From positions 7,827,001 to 7,891,000 of the forward strand of contig JAVMKO010000006.1 in assembly GCA_032164245.1 (NCBI GenBank): a DNA stretch of 64,000 bases, read 5' to 3'. Within the stretch, counting starts at the first letter, position 1, and each line of letters opens with the position of its first letter. The notes under the pieces are model-generated. The model was not told where the DNA came from. It made no database searches and saw only the letters and a program-made list of their open reading frames with translations. The translations under genes and the position numbers were made by a program. Of this stretch, positions 23,455 to 35,952 are shown one piece after another. The DNA is from Sternotherus odoratus. Its lineage: Eukaryota; Chordata; Testudines; Kinosternidae.

Positions 23455-23635
23455 GCACGTTTTCAAGCTTTTCTTTTCAATCATGAGGGCAAGAAACTTC
23501 ATTTTTTTAAAAAAAATTAAAAGCTGAGGGTCTCCTTTAATCACCTGACTCTTGAAGCTGGGACTTTTAAGAAAAACACCCAATATTGCAAGATTTGCAA
23601 TAAAATCATGCGAGTTGGCACCACTGCCCCGGAAA
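23455..23635 (-). repeat. Unclassified dispersed repeat, copy A
   Basis: Reverse-complement reads 'cttgcaatattgggtg', 'ttcttaaaagtcccagctt' and 'agtcaggtgattaaaggag'. The same order appears on + at 51160-51290 as 'ctcgcaatatttggc', 'tcttaaagccccagctccc' and 'atccggtgatcatggg'. Neither a coding region nor clear ends can be seen. Confidence 0.55.
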
Positions 23636-24197
23636 GCAGAATTGTTATGGCAGGCCAGTGGTCTGAGGTTTGAGTTGACAGTCACTATTCTACAGAAGTG
23701 CTTGCTAATTGGCAGGGACATTTTCACGGAGGTGTGCAGGTACCACATAGCCTAGCAGTGAAATATGTATGCTGTAGTGGTCACTCGCGCTGTTTAGCGA
23801 GCGTCTCCTGTGTTCAATCTACGTCAGGGTTGCGTGTGCGCTAGAGAAAGACGCACGCAGAGTAAATAGATTATAGCACCGTGGCAATGTTGTGTACCAA
23901 TAGACTCCATGACCCTGTGGTTTGCAGGGATAGACAAATGGGTTCAGATGAATTAAGAACCGGGCCAAACCTCAGACTGAACCACAATCTTTTCCAGTGT
24001 TTAAAAAAGTCTGGAGAGCTCTTTAATTTTTGCCCTCCCTGGTTTGGGCAAGAAGTAAAACAAGCATAGGAACGGCTATTTTTTGCAGTCTTTTTTTCCG
24101 CCCAGACCAAATGCTATTTGAAATTTCAGCAAAAGGGGGTGAATACTTAACTGATCCTTTTGTGCTATACCCATCACAGATAAGTCCCTGTCTTGAG

Positions 24198-24265
24198 AGA
24201 TGCAGTGCAGTCTAATGGACAGATCATGCCATTAGTGCTGGAAGTCCTGAGTTCCAGTCTCCTAT
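24198..24265 (+). repeat. MIR/CORE-SINE fragment
   Basis: 'gcagtgcagtctaatggaca' then 'ggaagtcctgagttccagtc' resembles the tRNA-derived head of MIR ('gtggtctaatgg ... gagtcctgggttc'). Diverged; orientation +. Confidence 0.55.
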
Positions 24266-24949
24266 TGCCTGATGTATATCGTTGTATAATAGTAATTCAA
24301 GGAGGAATTCAGTTGCTAATGTGGGATTATTCAAACTTGATTCAGATTAACTGGCTACCTGGATAGGGTAAATCTGATGTGGTTGAATTGGCTTCAGTGG
24401 GATTTAAGCACCCAGCTCTCATTGAATTCCAGCTGCAGTTGGGCACCTGAGTTTGGCAGCTGATTTAAAATCCCAGTCTCAGTTACATAATAATGTAAGA
24501 CTCTTCTCAGTGTGTTGCTGACTGCAGACAGTTGTGTGTGCCTTGGGAGATATCGTTCCCCTATGCCCTGATGAGCACTCACTGATATATACTGGATGTC
24601 ATTTTGTCCGCTAATAGTCTATGTGGAAACTGAACCTTGGATGAGATTGTCTTTTTCAGCAGTTTATATCTCCTAAATCATACCCTCGTAAGCGGGTCAC
24701 TCGAGGTTCCATGGAGGGCTCAGACGGTTCTCATTTCCTGTCTCTGGATTCACCGCTGAAGTGGGTTTGCTGTGTTGCTGCAACCTGGCTTTCTTAGAAA
24801 CCAGGAGTGCCCCTAAATATCAGCATCTCATTTGCACCATTCCCAAGGACTGTTGAAAACATTGGGGAGATACAGCTGAGGAGAACTGCTTTGCAACTTG
24901 GTAAACGGACTTGGAATCACACTATGAAAAATTCTAGATCGGCTTTCTA

Positions 24950-25020
24950 AAGGCAGCATGGCCTAGTAACAGATACTGGAACCTCTTAGTTCTACTTCCA
25001 GTTCTGCCAAACACCTAGGA
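24950..25020 (+). repeat. MIR/CORE-SINE fragment
   Basis: 'ggcagcatggcctagtaaca' followed by 'cttccagttctgccaaacac' resembles the same MIR head. Diverged. Confidence 0.45.
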
Positions 25021-25262
25021 TAGGTCTGCAGTGGAAGTGAAGGTGCAATTGTAGCATAGATAGCCATTCCTGGGCTGGTTTTAATCTGGTTAGCGCGGGT
25101 AACAATCGTGTAGATGTGGTGGCACAGGGTTCAGCATGGGCTAGCAAACCAGAATTCATATCCAGGGGCTCTGGCTGGGAAGGCTTGTACTCTGGTGGTT
25201 AGCCCTGTGCTGAAGCCCACCTACACTGCTATCGTTACTCTAGATAGCGATGTTAAAGCTAA
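25018..25262. repeat. Possible decayed Harbinger-type MITE
   Basis: 'gataggtctgcagtgg' on the left and 'tgttaaagctaacaagg' with 'cccacctacactgctat' on the right suggest a degraded palindromic element of the gtctacact type. Ends and TSD are not clear. Confidence 0.3.
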
Positions 25263-25269
25263 CAAGGGT

Positions 25270-26027
25270 AAATCTACCCATTCTACAACCATACCATACT
25301 GGGTCAGACCAAAGGTCCATCTAGCCCAGTATCTTGTCTTCTGACAGTGGCCATTTCCAGGTGCCCCAGAGGGAATGAACAAAACAGGACAATCAAGTGA
25401 TCCATCCCCTGTCGCCCATTCCCAGCTACTGGCAAACAAACTAAGGACACCATCCCCCCATCCTGGCTAATAGCCATCGATGGACCTATCCTCCATGAAT
25501 TTGTCTAGTTCTTTTTTGAACCCTGTTATAGTCTTGGCCTTCACAATATCCTGTGGCAAAGAGTTCCACAGGTTGACTGCGCTGTGTGAAGAAATACTTC
25601 CTTTTATTTGTTTTAAGCCTGATGTCTATTAATTTCATGTAGTGACCCCTAGATCTTGTGTTATGAGGAGCAAATAACACTTCCTTATTTACTTTCTCCA
25701 CACCAGTCATAATTTTATAGCTCTCTCTCATATCCCACTCCTTAGTCGTCTCTGTTCCAAGCTGAAAAGTCCCAATCTTATTCATCTCTCCTCATGCAGA
25801 AGCCATTCTATGCCCCTTATCATTTTTGTTGTTCTTTTCTGTACCTTTTCCAATTCCAATATATCTTCTTTGAGATGTGGCAACCACGTCTGCATGCAGT
25901 ATTCAAGATATGAGCGTACCATGGATTTATATGGAGGCAATATGATAGTTTCTGTCTTAATAGCTATCCCTTTCTTAATGATTCCCAACATTCTGTTCAC
26001 CTCTTTGACTGTCGTTTCACATTGAGT
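25270..26027 (-). mobile_element. 5'-truncated CR1/L3-type LINE
   Basis: On the minus strand the reverse-transcriptase C-terminal part is readable: 'NRMLGIIKKGIAIKTETII' and 'LPPYKSMVRSYLEYCMQTWL' (25782-26000), then 'DMRESYKIMTGVEKVNKEVLF' in a second frame (25486-25785). The 3' tail lies at 25270-25480 ('actgggtcagaccaaaggtc'). One frameshift separates the two pieces. The catalytic palm motif is not included. Confidence 0.85.
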
Positions 26028-29000
26028 GGATGTATAGTAGAAACACCCTTGCTGAACTAACTTGCTTTGCAGCTGTGGCTAATTCATTCAGCTTCTCTAT
26101 GCCTCAAATTCTGCTTGTTACTCTCAGGAGTGGTTGCACTGAAGCCAGTGGGACTAACTATGTGCAAGATGACCAGGATTTGGCCCTTGGTCCATCTGTA
26201 GAAGGAGAACAATTTTACACAGCTTCTATTGAATACACCTCTGTGGAATAGGTAAGGATTCAATTACTAGACGAAATCCAGCTTGCCTGGCTCATTTACA
26301 TGATCCTGCTGAAGTCAGCAATGAGTAGGATTTAGCCCAGTGTTTGAGACTGTGAAGTAGATTGGGATCGCTAGGTAGTGTTACAAAAGAATCCATAATG
26401 TGAAGCCAGTGGCTCTCCTGATGGTAAAGGGAGTTTTGCTGTTGACTTGAACGGGGCCAGGATTTTGCACTGTGGGGTTGAGGTTAAGCTGGACTGTCTC
26501 CTTCTACCCCCTACCTTTTTACATATACATAGCTTTTTTTAAAAAATCTGTGAAATCTTTTGCTCGGAAAGCCCATGGAGATCTGGCAGCCCAGTGCTCC
26601 CTCTGGGTCCCTGTCCTTTAGAACAGCTTGAGAGATTGGTATGTGACAGAGCGAATCATGGAGATTATTAAGAATGATGAGCGATAGCATGAGGAATGGG
26701 TGGGAGAAAGCCATGGGAGGGCTGGAGATGTTTTCACTACAATTAACTTCCCTCTTTTGTGTTTCCTGTTAACTGGGGGAGTCTAGTGGATGTCGCTGCT
26801 TTTCCAGTCTTCCAAGATGAATTTAATTGTGGATGATTTCATTCTGCCCTTTTGTGTGTTGTAGCCAATGGTTTGCGTCATACAGCAGTGAGTTTAGGCA
26901 GATTTTATTTGCATGTGAGTCACTGAGCTTTTCCAGCTGAATGTCACTTACTTGGAATTTTGGTCCGATTTTGTTTTTGTTTTCATCTCTTGGTGGTTTT
27001 CCACTGTGCTTTTTCACTACCCAGAAAAAAAAAATGTATAGGAAAAGCTAAATCTGACTCTAGCAGAGCAACTGACAAGGAGAGTATTATGAATGTGCAA
27101 AAAACAAAAAACCAGCAACGAAAACGGATGCTGTATTTTGCTTTGAGGGAGGGACTGAAGCCAAGTCAAATTGAGGACTCTAATTTGGGAGTGGTGTTAT
27201 TACAGGTCAAATGGAGTCAGTGCCTAGCTAAATTGAGAGGATAGTCACATGCAGGAGCTGGAAATGCTGATCACATGATTGTAGTAGAGTCTCTTTTACA
27301 ACTCACTTTTATTTTGTTTGCAACACTAAAAAGTTTACTTACTTTACATCGTAGGTTGGTTATCCCCCCGCAATCTCCAACATTTGCCTGCCCTTTACAC
27401 AGAAGAGTTATAAATAGACCAGCTCCTGTATTATGTGCAACTTCAGTCTCTTTATTTTTGTACCGGAATCTGTTCAATGATTAACAGTTTAAACCATGTG
27501 CTGTATATCAATACCTCACATACCCTTCATATCTTATTTTTAGTATTTTTTTCCCCCCTTCTAAATCCTTTATCCATGTTAGGCAATGCACTACTGACAT
27601 TCAGATAATTTTTTTAGCCTTTGATGAAACCTGTCTGCATTTCACTGGAACGTTTACTAAAGTTTGCATGGAATATAAAAATGCCAAAGGAATATTTCCT
27701 GTGTGCCATGTATTTGTGTATGTCGTATTCTACTGAAGACAATGAAGGTTTTATCATTCTTCTGGATTAGCAATAAACGAGGGATTTAGAAACTCCAGAT
27801 TTTTTAAAAATAAAGTTCAGGTTCTGGTATCCTGCAAAGTTCCTCTAAAAATCTGAAATGAAATGAGCGTAGGGGCATATAGGACAGTAGAGTTGTGATG
27901 GGAGGAGAAGTGGAGAGTGGAATTCATAGACATCTGGTTCTTCTAGTGCCCCTTAAAGCAGAAAGCAAATAACGTCTGTAGCATTGTTTAGGGGTGCTGT
28001 TTCCAAGAGGTTATGGAGACTTACGGAAGCTTTTTGTAAAAATGGCTATTCGATTGTGCCTTTAATCCTCTCTGACCCGGTCTATTGCTATGCCTTCTGG
28101 GCTTGACAGAGTTGTGTGTGATTTTAAACTGAGTGCTGTTCAATCTAAGATAACGTTGAGGCACTGTGCACACCAGCCAATGAAAGCTGTTCGACACAGG
28201 AGCCAGGATGGATGTCTGTCTTCTGTTGGGCCAATGGCAGCCCGTCCACCAGGCCTGACATCCCATGTTTGAGCATTCCACTGCCTCACTATATTCATTG
28301 GAAACTGATCAATGACTCTTCCTCCTCTAGTAGTTGGAGGGCAGCAGTCCACCCAAAGTAAAGTTGGGTGCCATTTCTAGATTCCTCTCTGCCTGTGCTG
28401 TGATGTCCTTCCTTTCCCCCTCTCCGGGGAAGGACACTTGTGGCACTAGTGCTCTTGCTTTCTGTGTTTCAGTGCCTCTTTCCTGTGCGGATGACCTGAA
28501 GCAGAACATCCTGAGTGATTCCACAGCCGTATCCCAGAATGCAATTGGGCCACAGACTTGAGCTTCCATTTGCCTCGAGTGAGGAGGATCAGGCTAAGCA
28601 GCTTGTGGTTTGAAAGGAGCCCCCCTCACCTACTTGAGGCCAGAAACAGAATGAGCCTGGCGCACAGGAGGTCGCCTGCCCAAGGCAGTATTGAGGAAAT
28701 ATCAACAGGCCCTTGTGGGTAAAAGTGGGCTTATTCCTTAGGCTGGCGGTCCAGCAAGGCAAAGACACCCACACTGGCTCCTGTGCCTAACCGATTGCTG
28801 TAGGGCTGTTACTGCTTTTGGAGACCAACTCTCTTGGGGATGACAAGGGCCTCGGAGTGAGGCTGCTTGTTTGTCACCGGCTGGAAATGTTTCTGTCCTC
28901 AAAAAAATGTTGTTGGTCAGGAGACTAGCAAGGTGGGCTGTCTTAAATCCAGTGGGGAGTTTTCCCTAGTTATCCGTCCCTCAGAATGGTCCTTGAGTCC

Positions 29001-29633
29001 AAGTTATTTCTATGGAGTCTAAAGGGAAGCTGCTCTCTTAATGGCTACCACCATGTTTCTGTCTAGTTTATCTTCTATGCTGTTTTGCACCTGTGCTTTG
29101 GTAGTAATTAGGAACCCTCAGCCCATCTCAGGCTCGCAATTGCTGTTGTCCCAGGTTTCTTTTTGTCTGCGTCTAACCCACTCTGCATCCAGATTCTAGC
29201 CTATGAGTTTGAGAGAGGCAAGTTGTGACCTTTGGATCGTCCCCGAGATGCCTGGCCTGCTGGGTTTAGAACATTCATTTCTGACGGAGAGCTTTTTCCA
29301 GCCCATCACTCTAGCCTCTTGGCAACCACGATGTTCTTCAGAGCCCCTGACTCATCCCTGCACCTTGCTGTAGTTTGCAGTGGTAAGTGCACTGATCAGC
29401 TGGGCAGAATTCACAGGCTTTCCATCTGTTGCTCAGGTTTGTGTGCTCTCACTACTCTCCAGATATTAGCAGCACTTTCATGGTCACATCCACTGCTCAC
29501 TGGGACCCCTGTCTGCTGGGCCACAGCTTGTGAAAAGAGTGCAGAGGATTCTCTCTCCCGTGATGTGCTCGCAACCAGTGGAGAGATAACAGGGAAAATG
29601 TTGAAAAGCAACTGAGATTTGCTACATGGACAC
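26028..29633. other. Intronic sequence, nothing recognised
   Basis: 3.6 kb with no exon or named repeat. Overlapping frames at 28021-28774 lack domains. The 27480-27900 part is AT-rich. Confidence 0.45.
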
Positions 29634-29636
29634 TTA

Positions 29637-29903
29637 GACTTGGTCTACACTGCAGGGGGGTCGACCTATGATACGCAACTTCAGCTGTGGGAATAGCTGA
29701 TTTACCATGGTGTCTTCACAGTGCTGAGTCGACTGCTGCCACTCCCCCATCAAATCCGCCTGTGCCTCTCGCGGTGGTGGAGTTCCAGAGTCGACGGGAG
29801 AGTGCTCGGAGATTGATTTATCGCGACTAGTCTAGATACGATAAATCGACCCCTGAAAGATCGATCACTACCCGCCTATCTGGTGGGTAGTGTAGACCTT
29901 CCT
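29637..29903. mobile_element. Harbinger-type MITE, TTA TSD
   Basis: Left end GACTTGGTCTACACTGCAGG and right end GGGTAGTGTAGACCTTCCT are inverted. TTA lies at 29634-29636 and 29904-29906. The interior 'gataaatcgacccctga' is shared in type with the element at 36841. Confidence 0.75.
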
Positions 29904-30674
29904 TTAGTCTGCAGCAAGCTGGGGAGTAAATCTGCATTGCACTACTATGCCACTCTCTAAGTGTCTGTCTGGATATTGGTGCCATGAACCAAGTGTTCCC
30001 CAGTCCATTTTGACCTACTCCTAGGTTGTTTGACCTACTCAAGAATTGTGATTAGGGTGCTTTAGAAAATTTTGCCAGCATGTCTTTTCCCTCTTCTGAG
30101 TAAGCCAGATGCCCTGAGCTGTTCTCCACTGACAAACATCACATCCAAGCGTTCTAGTGCCAAGCTTAGAGTAATATTTCTAAGTAACTCTCCTGTTTTC
30201 ATGGTATCTGGTATTGTACCCTGAAGCAAAAGGGTGCAACACTCGGGCCTAGAAACAAAACCATAAAACTTCCACCAGATGCATGGCAAGAAAATTCAAA
30301 GTCTCCATGTATTTTGGTTTGGTATTAAATATTTATTGGAAAAAAAGTCTTTATCTCCCCTCTTCCCCCCGACCCCCACCACTGCCGAGGTTCCTGAAAA
30401 TTTCTGCTTTTGGAGTGAAAATCATAGTGTCTGTATCCGATTTAGAAAACAAAATCCTGCTACCTGTACTGTCTCTCCAGAAGCACGCTTAACGGGGAAG
30501 CTGATTGTAGCTTGTCATTAACAAGCACTGGAAATCTTTTCCTTCTGGTCTGACACAGGTCACCTTACCATAACATGAGCATTGCTAAGTTTGATAATTA
30601 TGGAGGGAAATACAGCAAAAAGTAGGAAAATCCTTGTTCTTCTGCACACATTATAGTTCAACAGAATCAGATTA

Positions 30675-31377
30675 CAGTAAACCCTCGATTTAACGGACCC
30701 CGATTTAACGGACTTCGGATGCAATGGACAAAATTTCCGATGCATCCGAAATCCGTTATTCGGGGGCTGCCGGCTCCCGCCCCGGGGAGCCGGGCAGGAG
30801 CTGTCACTCCCCGCAGAGGTTGACAGCTCCCGCCCGGCTCCCCGCAGCAGGGGAGCCGGGGGGGGGGGTTGACAGTTCCCGCCCGGCTCTCCGCTGCGGG
30901 GAGCCGGGCGGGCGAGTTGACAGCTCCCCCCCCCCCCTGGCTCCCTGCAGGGGGAGCCGGGCGGGGGGGGGGGGGTTGACAGTTCCCGCCCGGCTCTCCG
31001 CTGCGGGGAGCCGGGCGGGCGAGTTGACAGTTCCCCCCCCCCCCGCTCCCTGCAGGGGGAGCCGGGCGGGGGGGGGGGGTTGAGAGGTCCCGCCCGGCTC
31101 CCCACAGCGGGGAGCCCGGCGGGAGCTGTCAACCACCCCCCTTCACCCCCCCCCCCCGCAGCCGGGTTGACGGCTCCCGCCAGGGTCCCAGCAGCCGGGC
31201 TCCCGGCCGTGATAAAAGTAAAACCTGGACATAACGGACTAATTCGGGCGAGGGGGGTTTCCATTGTCAGCCGAAAGTCCATTATTTAATAATTTTAAAA
31301 AATTATTAAATAACGGACTTTCGGCTTTAACGGACACCCCCTCGCCCGAATTAGTCCGTTATATCGAGGTTTCACTG
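30675..31377. mobile_element. pogo/Tigger-type foldback element, second copy, different core
   Basis: Ends CAGTAAACCCTCG and GAGGTTTCACTG are inverted and flanked by TA (30673-30674, 31378-31379). Terminal 140 bp on the right match the element at 394 closely. The core (30765-31200) is built of other GC-rich units, each with 'agttgacagttcccgcccgg' or 'ctccgctgcggggagccggg' and C or G runs. The right end is a full foldback (arms about 31217-31296 and 31299-31377), including a copy of the terminal repeat itself. The 'gatttaacgg' motif is duplicated at the left end. Long minus-strand frames across the core are compositional artefacts. Confidence 0.85.
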
Positions 31378-31379
31378 TA

Positions 31380-32125
31380 CTTTGTGGTTGTGGATGTCTG
31401 TATGAAGTGAGGGACACAATAGTTAATTTTTTTTCTTCATCATACTTTTTTTCTTGATGAACAACAATGAGCTTCCTCCATTGGCTAGTTCAGCACCAGC
31501 AGGGGCCTACATCTGTGCATTCGCTGGGCTGGTTAAGTATTTGTTGCTTGTTAGGCTATTTGGGACATAATTTCATGAAGAGTCCTCATGGCTTTGTTCT
31601 CAGCCTGGCCTCAGTGACTTACCCTTTGTCTTTATCGTCCCCAGACTTGCTGTTGTCTGACTGAAACATCCCAACAACTTTATACATAATAACTGAAAGG
31701 GGCTCCAGGCTTTCCTCACACAAAATCAGTACGTCTCCTCACAGGAGTAAGAAATACATCCGTGCGTCAGGGATACAAGCCTGAGCCCTAACTAAATGGG
31801 AAGATGAGTTCCCAGCACAGAACTGAGTTTTTCATCTCCCTAGACCTGGCTTCAAAAGTGAAAGTGAATTTGCTGCTCTTATTCTGGTCCCCAGTGGACA
31901 TTTGTACACACCCTGAAAACACCATCCAATCTGTCATACAATTTCAGGAGTGGAATAGCAGGATTGTTGTAGGGTAAAAGTGAGGTGTATTGACAGAGCT
32001 GCATCAACAAGCTTGCTTATGTGATACTAGCCTTGGACATCGCTCCTAGCTTCTACCTTCCATAACTCCATTTTCACAAACAAAGTATAATGAGATACCC
32101 TCTGTATGTATCGTATAATACATAG
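31380..32125. other. Intronic sequence, nothing recognised
   Basis: No exon or named repeat was recognised. Confidence 0.45.
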
Positions 32126-32127
32126 TA

Positions 32128-32414
32128 CAGTAGACTCTCGATTAACCAGGATGTGGATTAACCAGGATGTCAAAAAAAAAATATGCGCAACTCGTAGGGC
32201 CGGCTCTGGCTTTGCTGCTGCCCCCAGAACACACACAAAAAAACCCCACCAGGGCGCAGGGCAGCCAGTGAACCAACACCCTCTCCCCCTGGCGCAGGGT
32301 GGTTGGTGAACCAACCCCCTCTCCCCATATTTCCTATGGATGGTGATTATCCGGGATTTTATTAACCAGTATTAATTTTTTTCCCTATCATCCTGGATAA
32401 TGGAGAGTCTACTG
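32128..32414. mobile_element. pogo/Tigger-type MITE, TA TSD
   Basis: Left end CAGTAGACTCTCGATTA and right end TAATGGAGAGTCTACTG are inverted, with TA on both sides (32126-32127, 32415-32416). 'aaccaggatgt' is repeated twice near the left end. At 287 bp it has no coding capacity. Confidence 0.85.
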
Positions 32415-32416
32415 TA

Positions 32417-33916
32417 TATGTAGAAGCTGATGTGACCTAGAGACACTGTATTCATTTGTTGTTGAATCCTGTTCTCTGTGTATTTCTAGGTTTACATGGA
32501 TATTCCTGGAGCATCAGTGAATGCATACCACTTATGCTCCGTACGTGTATAACTACTACATCAGGCAACTATGAGATCGTTAACATTTTTGCTGATGTCC
32601 ATATGGTATCTTTTTGACAGTGCCTAGGAGCTAAATTTTTCCTGAGCATAACTGCATTGATTTCAGTAGATGAATTAGGGCCAAGATGTTTAACAATCAA
32701 AGGGGCATCAGGGCTTATTCTGGTAGTTAACACATATGAAACTTCATAATCATAGAATCATCATGGGGAAGTTAGACAGAAACATCATGGAAGTTAAAGA
32801 CAGAAATAACCTACTTTAGTAAATGATCGAATCTGTGCTCCTGTCAGCTCAGGAGTGTAGATTTTCTAGCGCTATGTCTTTGTTTGCTTTCGACTCTTGT
32901 CTTTGTTTTATTATCTGTGTAGCCTAAAGGAGGGAGCTCTCAAACTCCTCCTTAGCATGGACCACATCTAATGGTCCATCTTCCTAGCACTAGACCACTG
33001 ACTCTGCTGTTCTCCATTGCGTATTCACCTGTCCTCCCATTTGCAGTCGCACAACTTCTCTGCAGCAACTGTAGCAATCGCTTATGTGGACAAGGAACAT
33101 TAGGAAAGTATTTAATGTATTTTTAGCTTCCTTTAATGTGATGTAGCAGCTGGAAATGAGGAGGGCCAGCACCATGTGACCAGATAGCTTTCAGTGGATC
33201 ACTGGCAAGTTTTCCATGGAGCACTGGTAGCCCTTGGATGCAGTTTTAAGAGTCACTGGCCTACTGTGTGAGGTTGCTGGAATTGCTGTTGCAAAATGCA
33301 GATTCCAATTCTGTGGGGGGGTGTTTTCATGTTTAAGTTTGTGCAGTATTATCTATCTACATGGCCTCCCATTGTGGTATTGATAACTCCATTCTCACTT
33401 ATCTCACTTATTTTCCAAAACCGGCACCTACTCTTTAAATGCTTAAGATGTCCAAAAACAGACTGGTTAGAAAAAGAAAGAAGTCACTCCTGTAATGAGA
33501 TACAGAAAGACAGTCACATAAATGGCCAGCTGGGGCCAATGTGAATTCCTTCATGGGTTCATACCTCTAGATATGGGAGCTTTGGGAGGTAAACCATAGA
33601 GCCCTAATTACCTTCGTTAACATTCCATGAACAGTTCTGCTCTTTTATCCTCTTTACTGAGTTCTGCTGGCCTCTACTAGCTTTTAATGAAGCATAAGGC
33701 TTATTCTGGTGAGGGATCTTGGCCTGCTCTTCCCATCTAGGCCCAAATATTTCTGTGTGAGGTGAGAGATCTGCAGGGGAGGGGCAGCAGGGAAACAGGC
33801 CTCTACAGATATCCCTGACCTCTGGCAGATCCTCTGACGAGCTTGGACTGGCCATGTCATTGGCCTGGGATAGGAATGCCTCCTGGCTGTTTTTGGCAGT
33901 CAGGCACAGATTAGAG
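32417..33916. other. Intronic sequence, nothing recognised
   Basis: No exon recognised. 'taatcatagaatcatcatgg' near 32747 may be a remnant of a CR1 tail, too short to assert. Confidence 0.4.
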
Positions 33917-35330
33917 CATAGAATCATAGAATATTATGGTTGGAAGGGACCTCTGGAGGTCATCTAGTCCAACCCCCTGCTCAAAGCAGGACCAATCCCC
34001 AACTAAATCATCCCAGCCAGGGCTTTATCAAGCCTGACCTTAAAAACCTCTAAGGAAGGTGATTCTACCACCTCCCTAGGTAACCCATTCCAATGTTTCA
34101 CCACCCTCCTAGTGAAATTTTTTCCCCTAATATCCAATCTAAATCTTCCCAACTGCAACTTGAGACCATTACTCCTTGTTCGGTCATCTGCCACCACTGA
34201 GAACAGTCTAGATCCATCCTCTTTAGAACCCCCTTTCAGGTAGTTGAAAGCAGCTATCAAATCTCTCCTCAGTCTTCTCTTCTGTAGACTAAACAATCCC
34301 AGTTCTCTCAGCCTCTCCTCATAAGTCATGCGCTCCAGGCCCCTAATCATTTTTGTTGCCCTTCTCTGGACTCTTTCCAATTTTTCCACATCCTTTTTGT
34401 AGTGTGGGCCCCAAAATTGGACACAGTACTCCAGATGAGGCCTCACCAATGTCGAATAGAGGGGAACAATCATGTCCCTTGATCTGCTGACAATGCCCCT
34501 ACTTATACAGCCCAAAATGCCATTAGCCTTCTTGGCAACAAGGGCACACTGTTGACTCATATCCAGCTTCTCATCCACTGTAATCCCTAGGTCCTTTTCT
34601 GCAGAACTGCTGCCTAGCCATTTGGTCCCTAGTCTGTAGCCGTGCATGGGATTCTTCCCTCCTAAGTGCAGGACTCTGCACTTGTCCTTGTTGAACCTCA
34701 TCAAATTTCTTTTGGCCCAGTCCTTTAATTTGTCTAGGTCCCTCTGTATCCTATCCCTACCTTCCAGTGTATCTACCACTCCTCCCAGTTTAGTGTCATC
34801 TGCAAACTTGCTGAGAGTGTGGTCCACACCATCCTCCAGATCTTTGGTAAAGATATTGAATAAAACCAGCCCCAGGACCGACCCTTGGGGCACTCTGCTC
34901 GATACCGGCTGCCAACTAGACATGGAGCCATTGATCACTACTCGTTGAGCCTGATGATCCAGCCAGCTTTCTATCCACCTTATGGTCCGTTCATCCAGCC
35001 CATACTTCTTTAACTTGCTGGCAAGAACATTGTGGGAGACCGTATCAAAAGCTTTGCTAAAGTCAAGGAACAACACATCCACTGCTTTCCACTCATCCAC
35101 AGAGCCAGTTATCTCATCGTAGAAGGCAATTAGGTTAGTCAGGCATCATTTGCCCTTCGTGAATCCATGCTGACTGTTCCTGATCACTTTCCTCTCCTCT
35201 AAGTGTTTCAGGATTGATTCCTTGAGGACCTGCTCCATGATTTCTCCAGGCACTGAGGTGAGGCTGACTGGCCTGTAGTTCCCTGGATCCTCCTTCTTCC
35301 CTTTTTTAAAGATGGGCACTACATTAGCCC
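33917..35330 (-). mobile_element. 5'-truncated CR1 LINE with nearly open reverse transcriptase
   Basis: Non-LTR retrotransposon copied by target-primed reverse transcription. On the minus strand one frame covers 35330 down to 34003 and is interrupted by a single TGA (35146-35148). Before the stop: '[20 protein letters not shown]' and '[11 protein letters not shown]'. After it: '[17 protein letters not shown]', 'VPQGSVLG', the catalytic box '[11 protein letters not shown]', '[17 protein letters not shown]' and 'LDKALAGMI' at the stop. The 3' UTR ends in the CR1 terminus 'gaatcatagaat' (33917). The endonuclease is missing. Little decay suggests a relatively recent insertion. Confidence 0.92.
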
Positions 35331-35828
35331 CTGAGCTGGTGCTCTGACCTGAGGTGGGGACTGACTTGGCCCCCTGGATACTGTAGTGCAACAGGTGGAA
35401 TAAAGCCACCTTGTCTCCAATGCTTCAACTTGTATCTATTGAAATTAATGGCAAAACTTCAGTGGTGAAGGATCCAGGTCCCTAGACCCTGTGCTCAGCT
35501 CTACTGCAAGGATGAGCAGCCCTAAGGCATGTAAAGGGGTCTGATTCACACCACCTTACGCATCACTGCTGCCTTGTCAGGCCCCACACACAGACTTCTT
35601 TAGAAATGCTGTCAGTGCACTGGGTCTGGATGTTGCTCCCTTTGCCCTCAGTGGCAAATTTGCATTGACTTTGATGGAGCAGAAGCAGTTCCCCGTGTTC
35701 CTGACACAGCCCTTTAAAAGTCAGTTTCATTAAGTGCATTGAATTCTGCTGTCTCTCAGTATTGTGTGACTGGCGAGTTTGCAATAGGCTTTACGGTGAA
35801 GATTGTTTTAAATGGTGTCAGTTACAGT

Positions 35829-35952
35829 TAGGGTGACCAGACAGAAAGTGTGAAAAATCGGGACAGGGGGTGGGGTGTAAGAGGAGCCTCTATAAGAAAG
35901 AGACCCAAAAATCGGGACTGTCCCTATAAAATCAGAACATCTGGTCACTCTA
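35829..35952. mobile_element. Short hAT-type MITE, perfect 8-bp TSD
   Basis: Left end TAGGGTGACCAGAC and right end CTGGTCACTCTA are inverted. GTTACAGT (35821-35828 and 35953-35960) is a perfect 8-bp TSD. 'aaatcgggac' occurs twice inside. A second copy, inverted in its interior order, lies at 50372-50497. Confidence 0.88.

Noticed and set aside
30560..31282. 240-codon minus-strand frame rich in Pro/Gly
   Set aside because: It lies over the GC-rich core of the second pogo-type element and overlaps other open frames on both strands; composition artefact.
34646..34948. Plus-strand 100-codon frame
   Set aside because: Antisense shadow of the CR1 reverse transcriptase.
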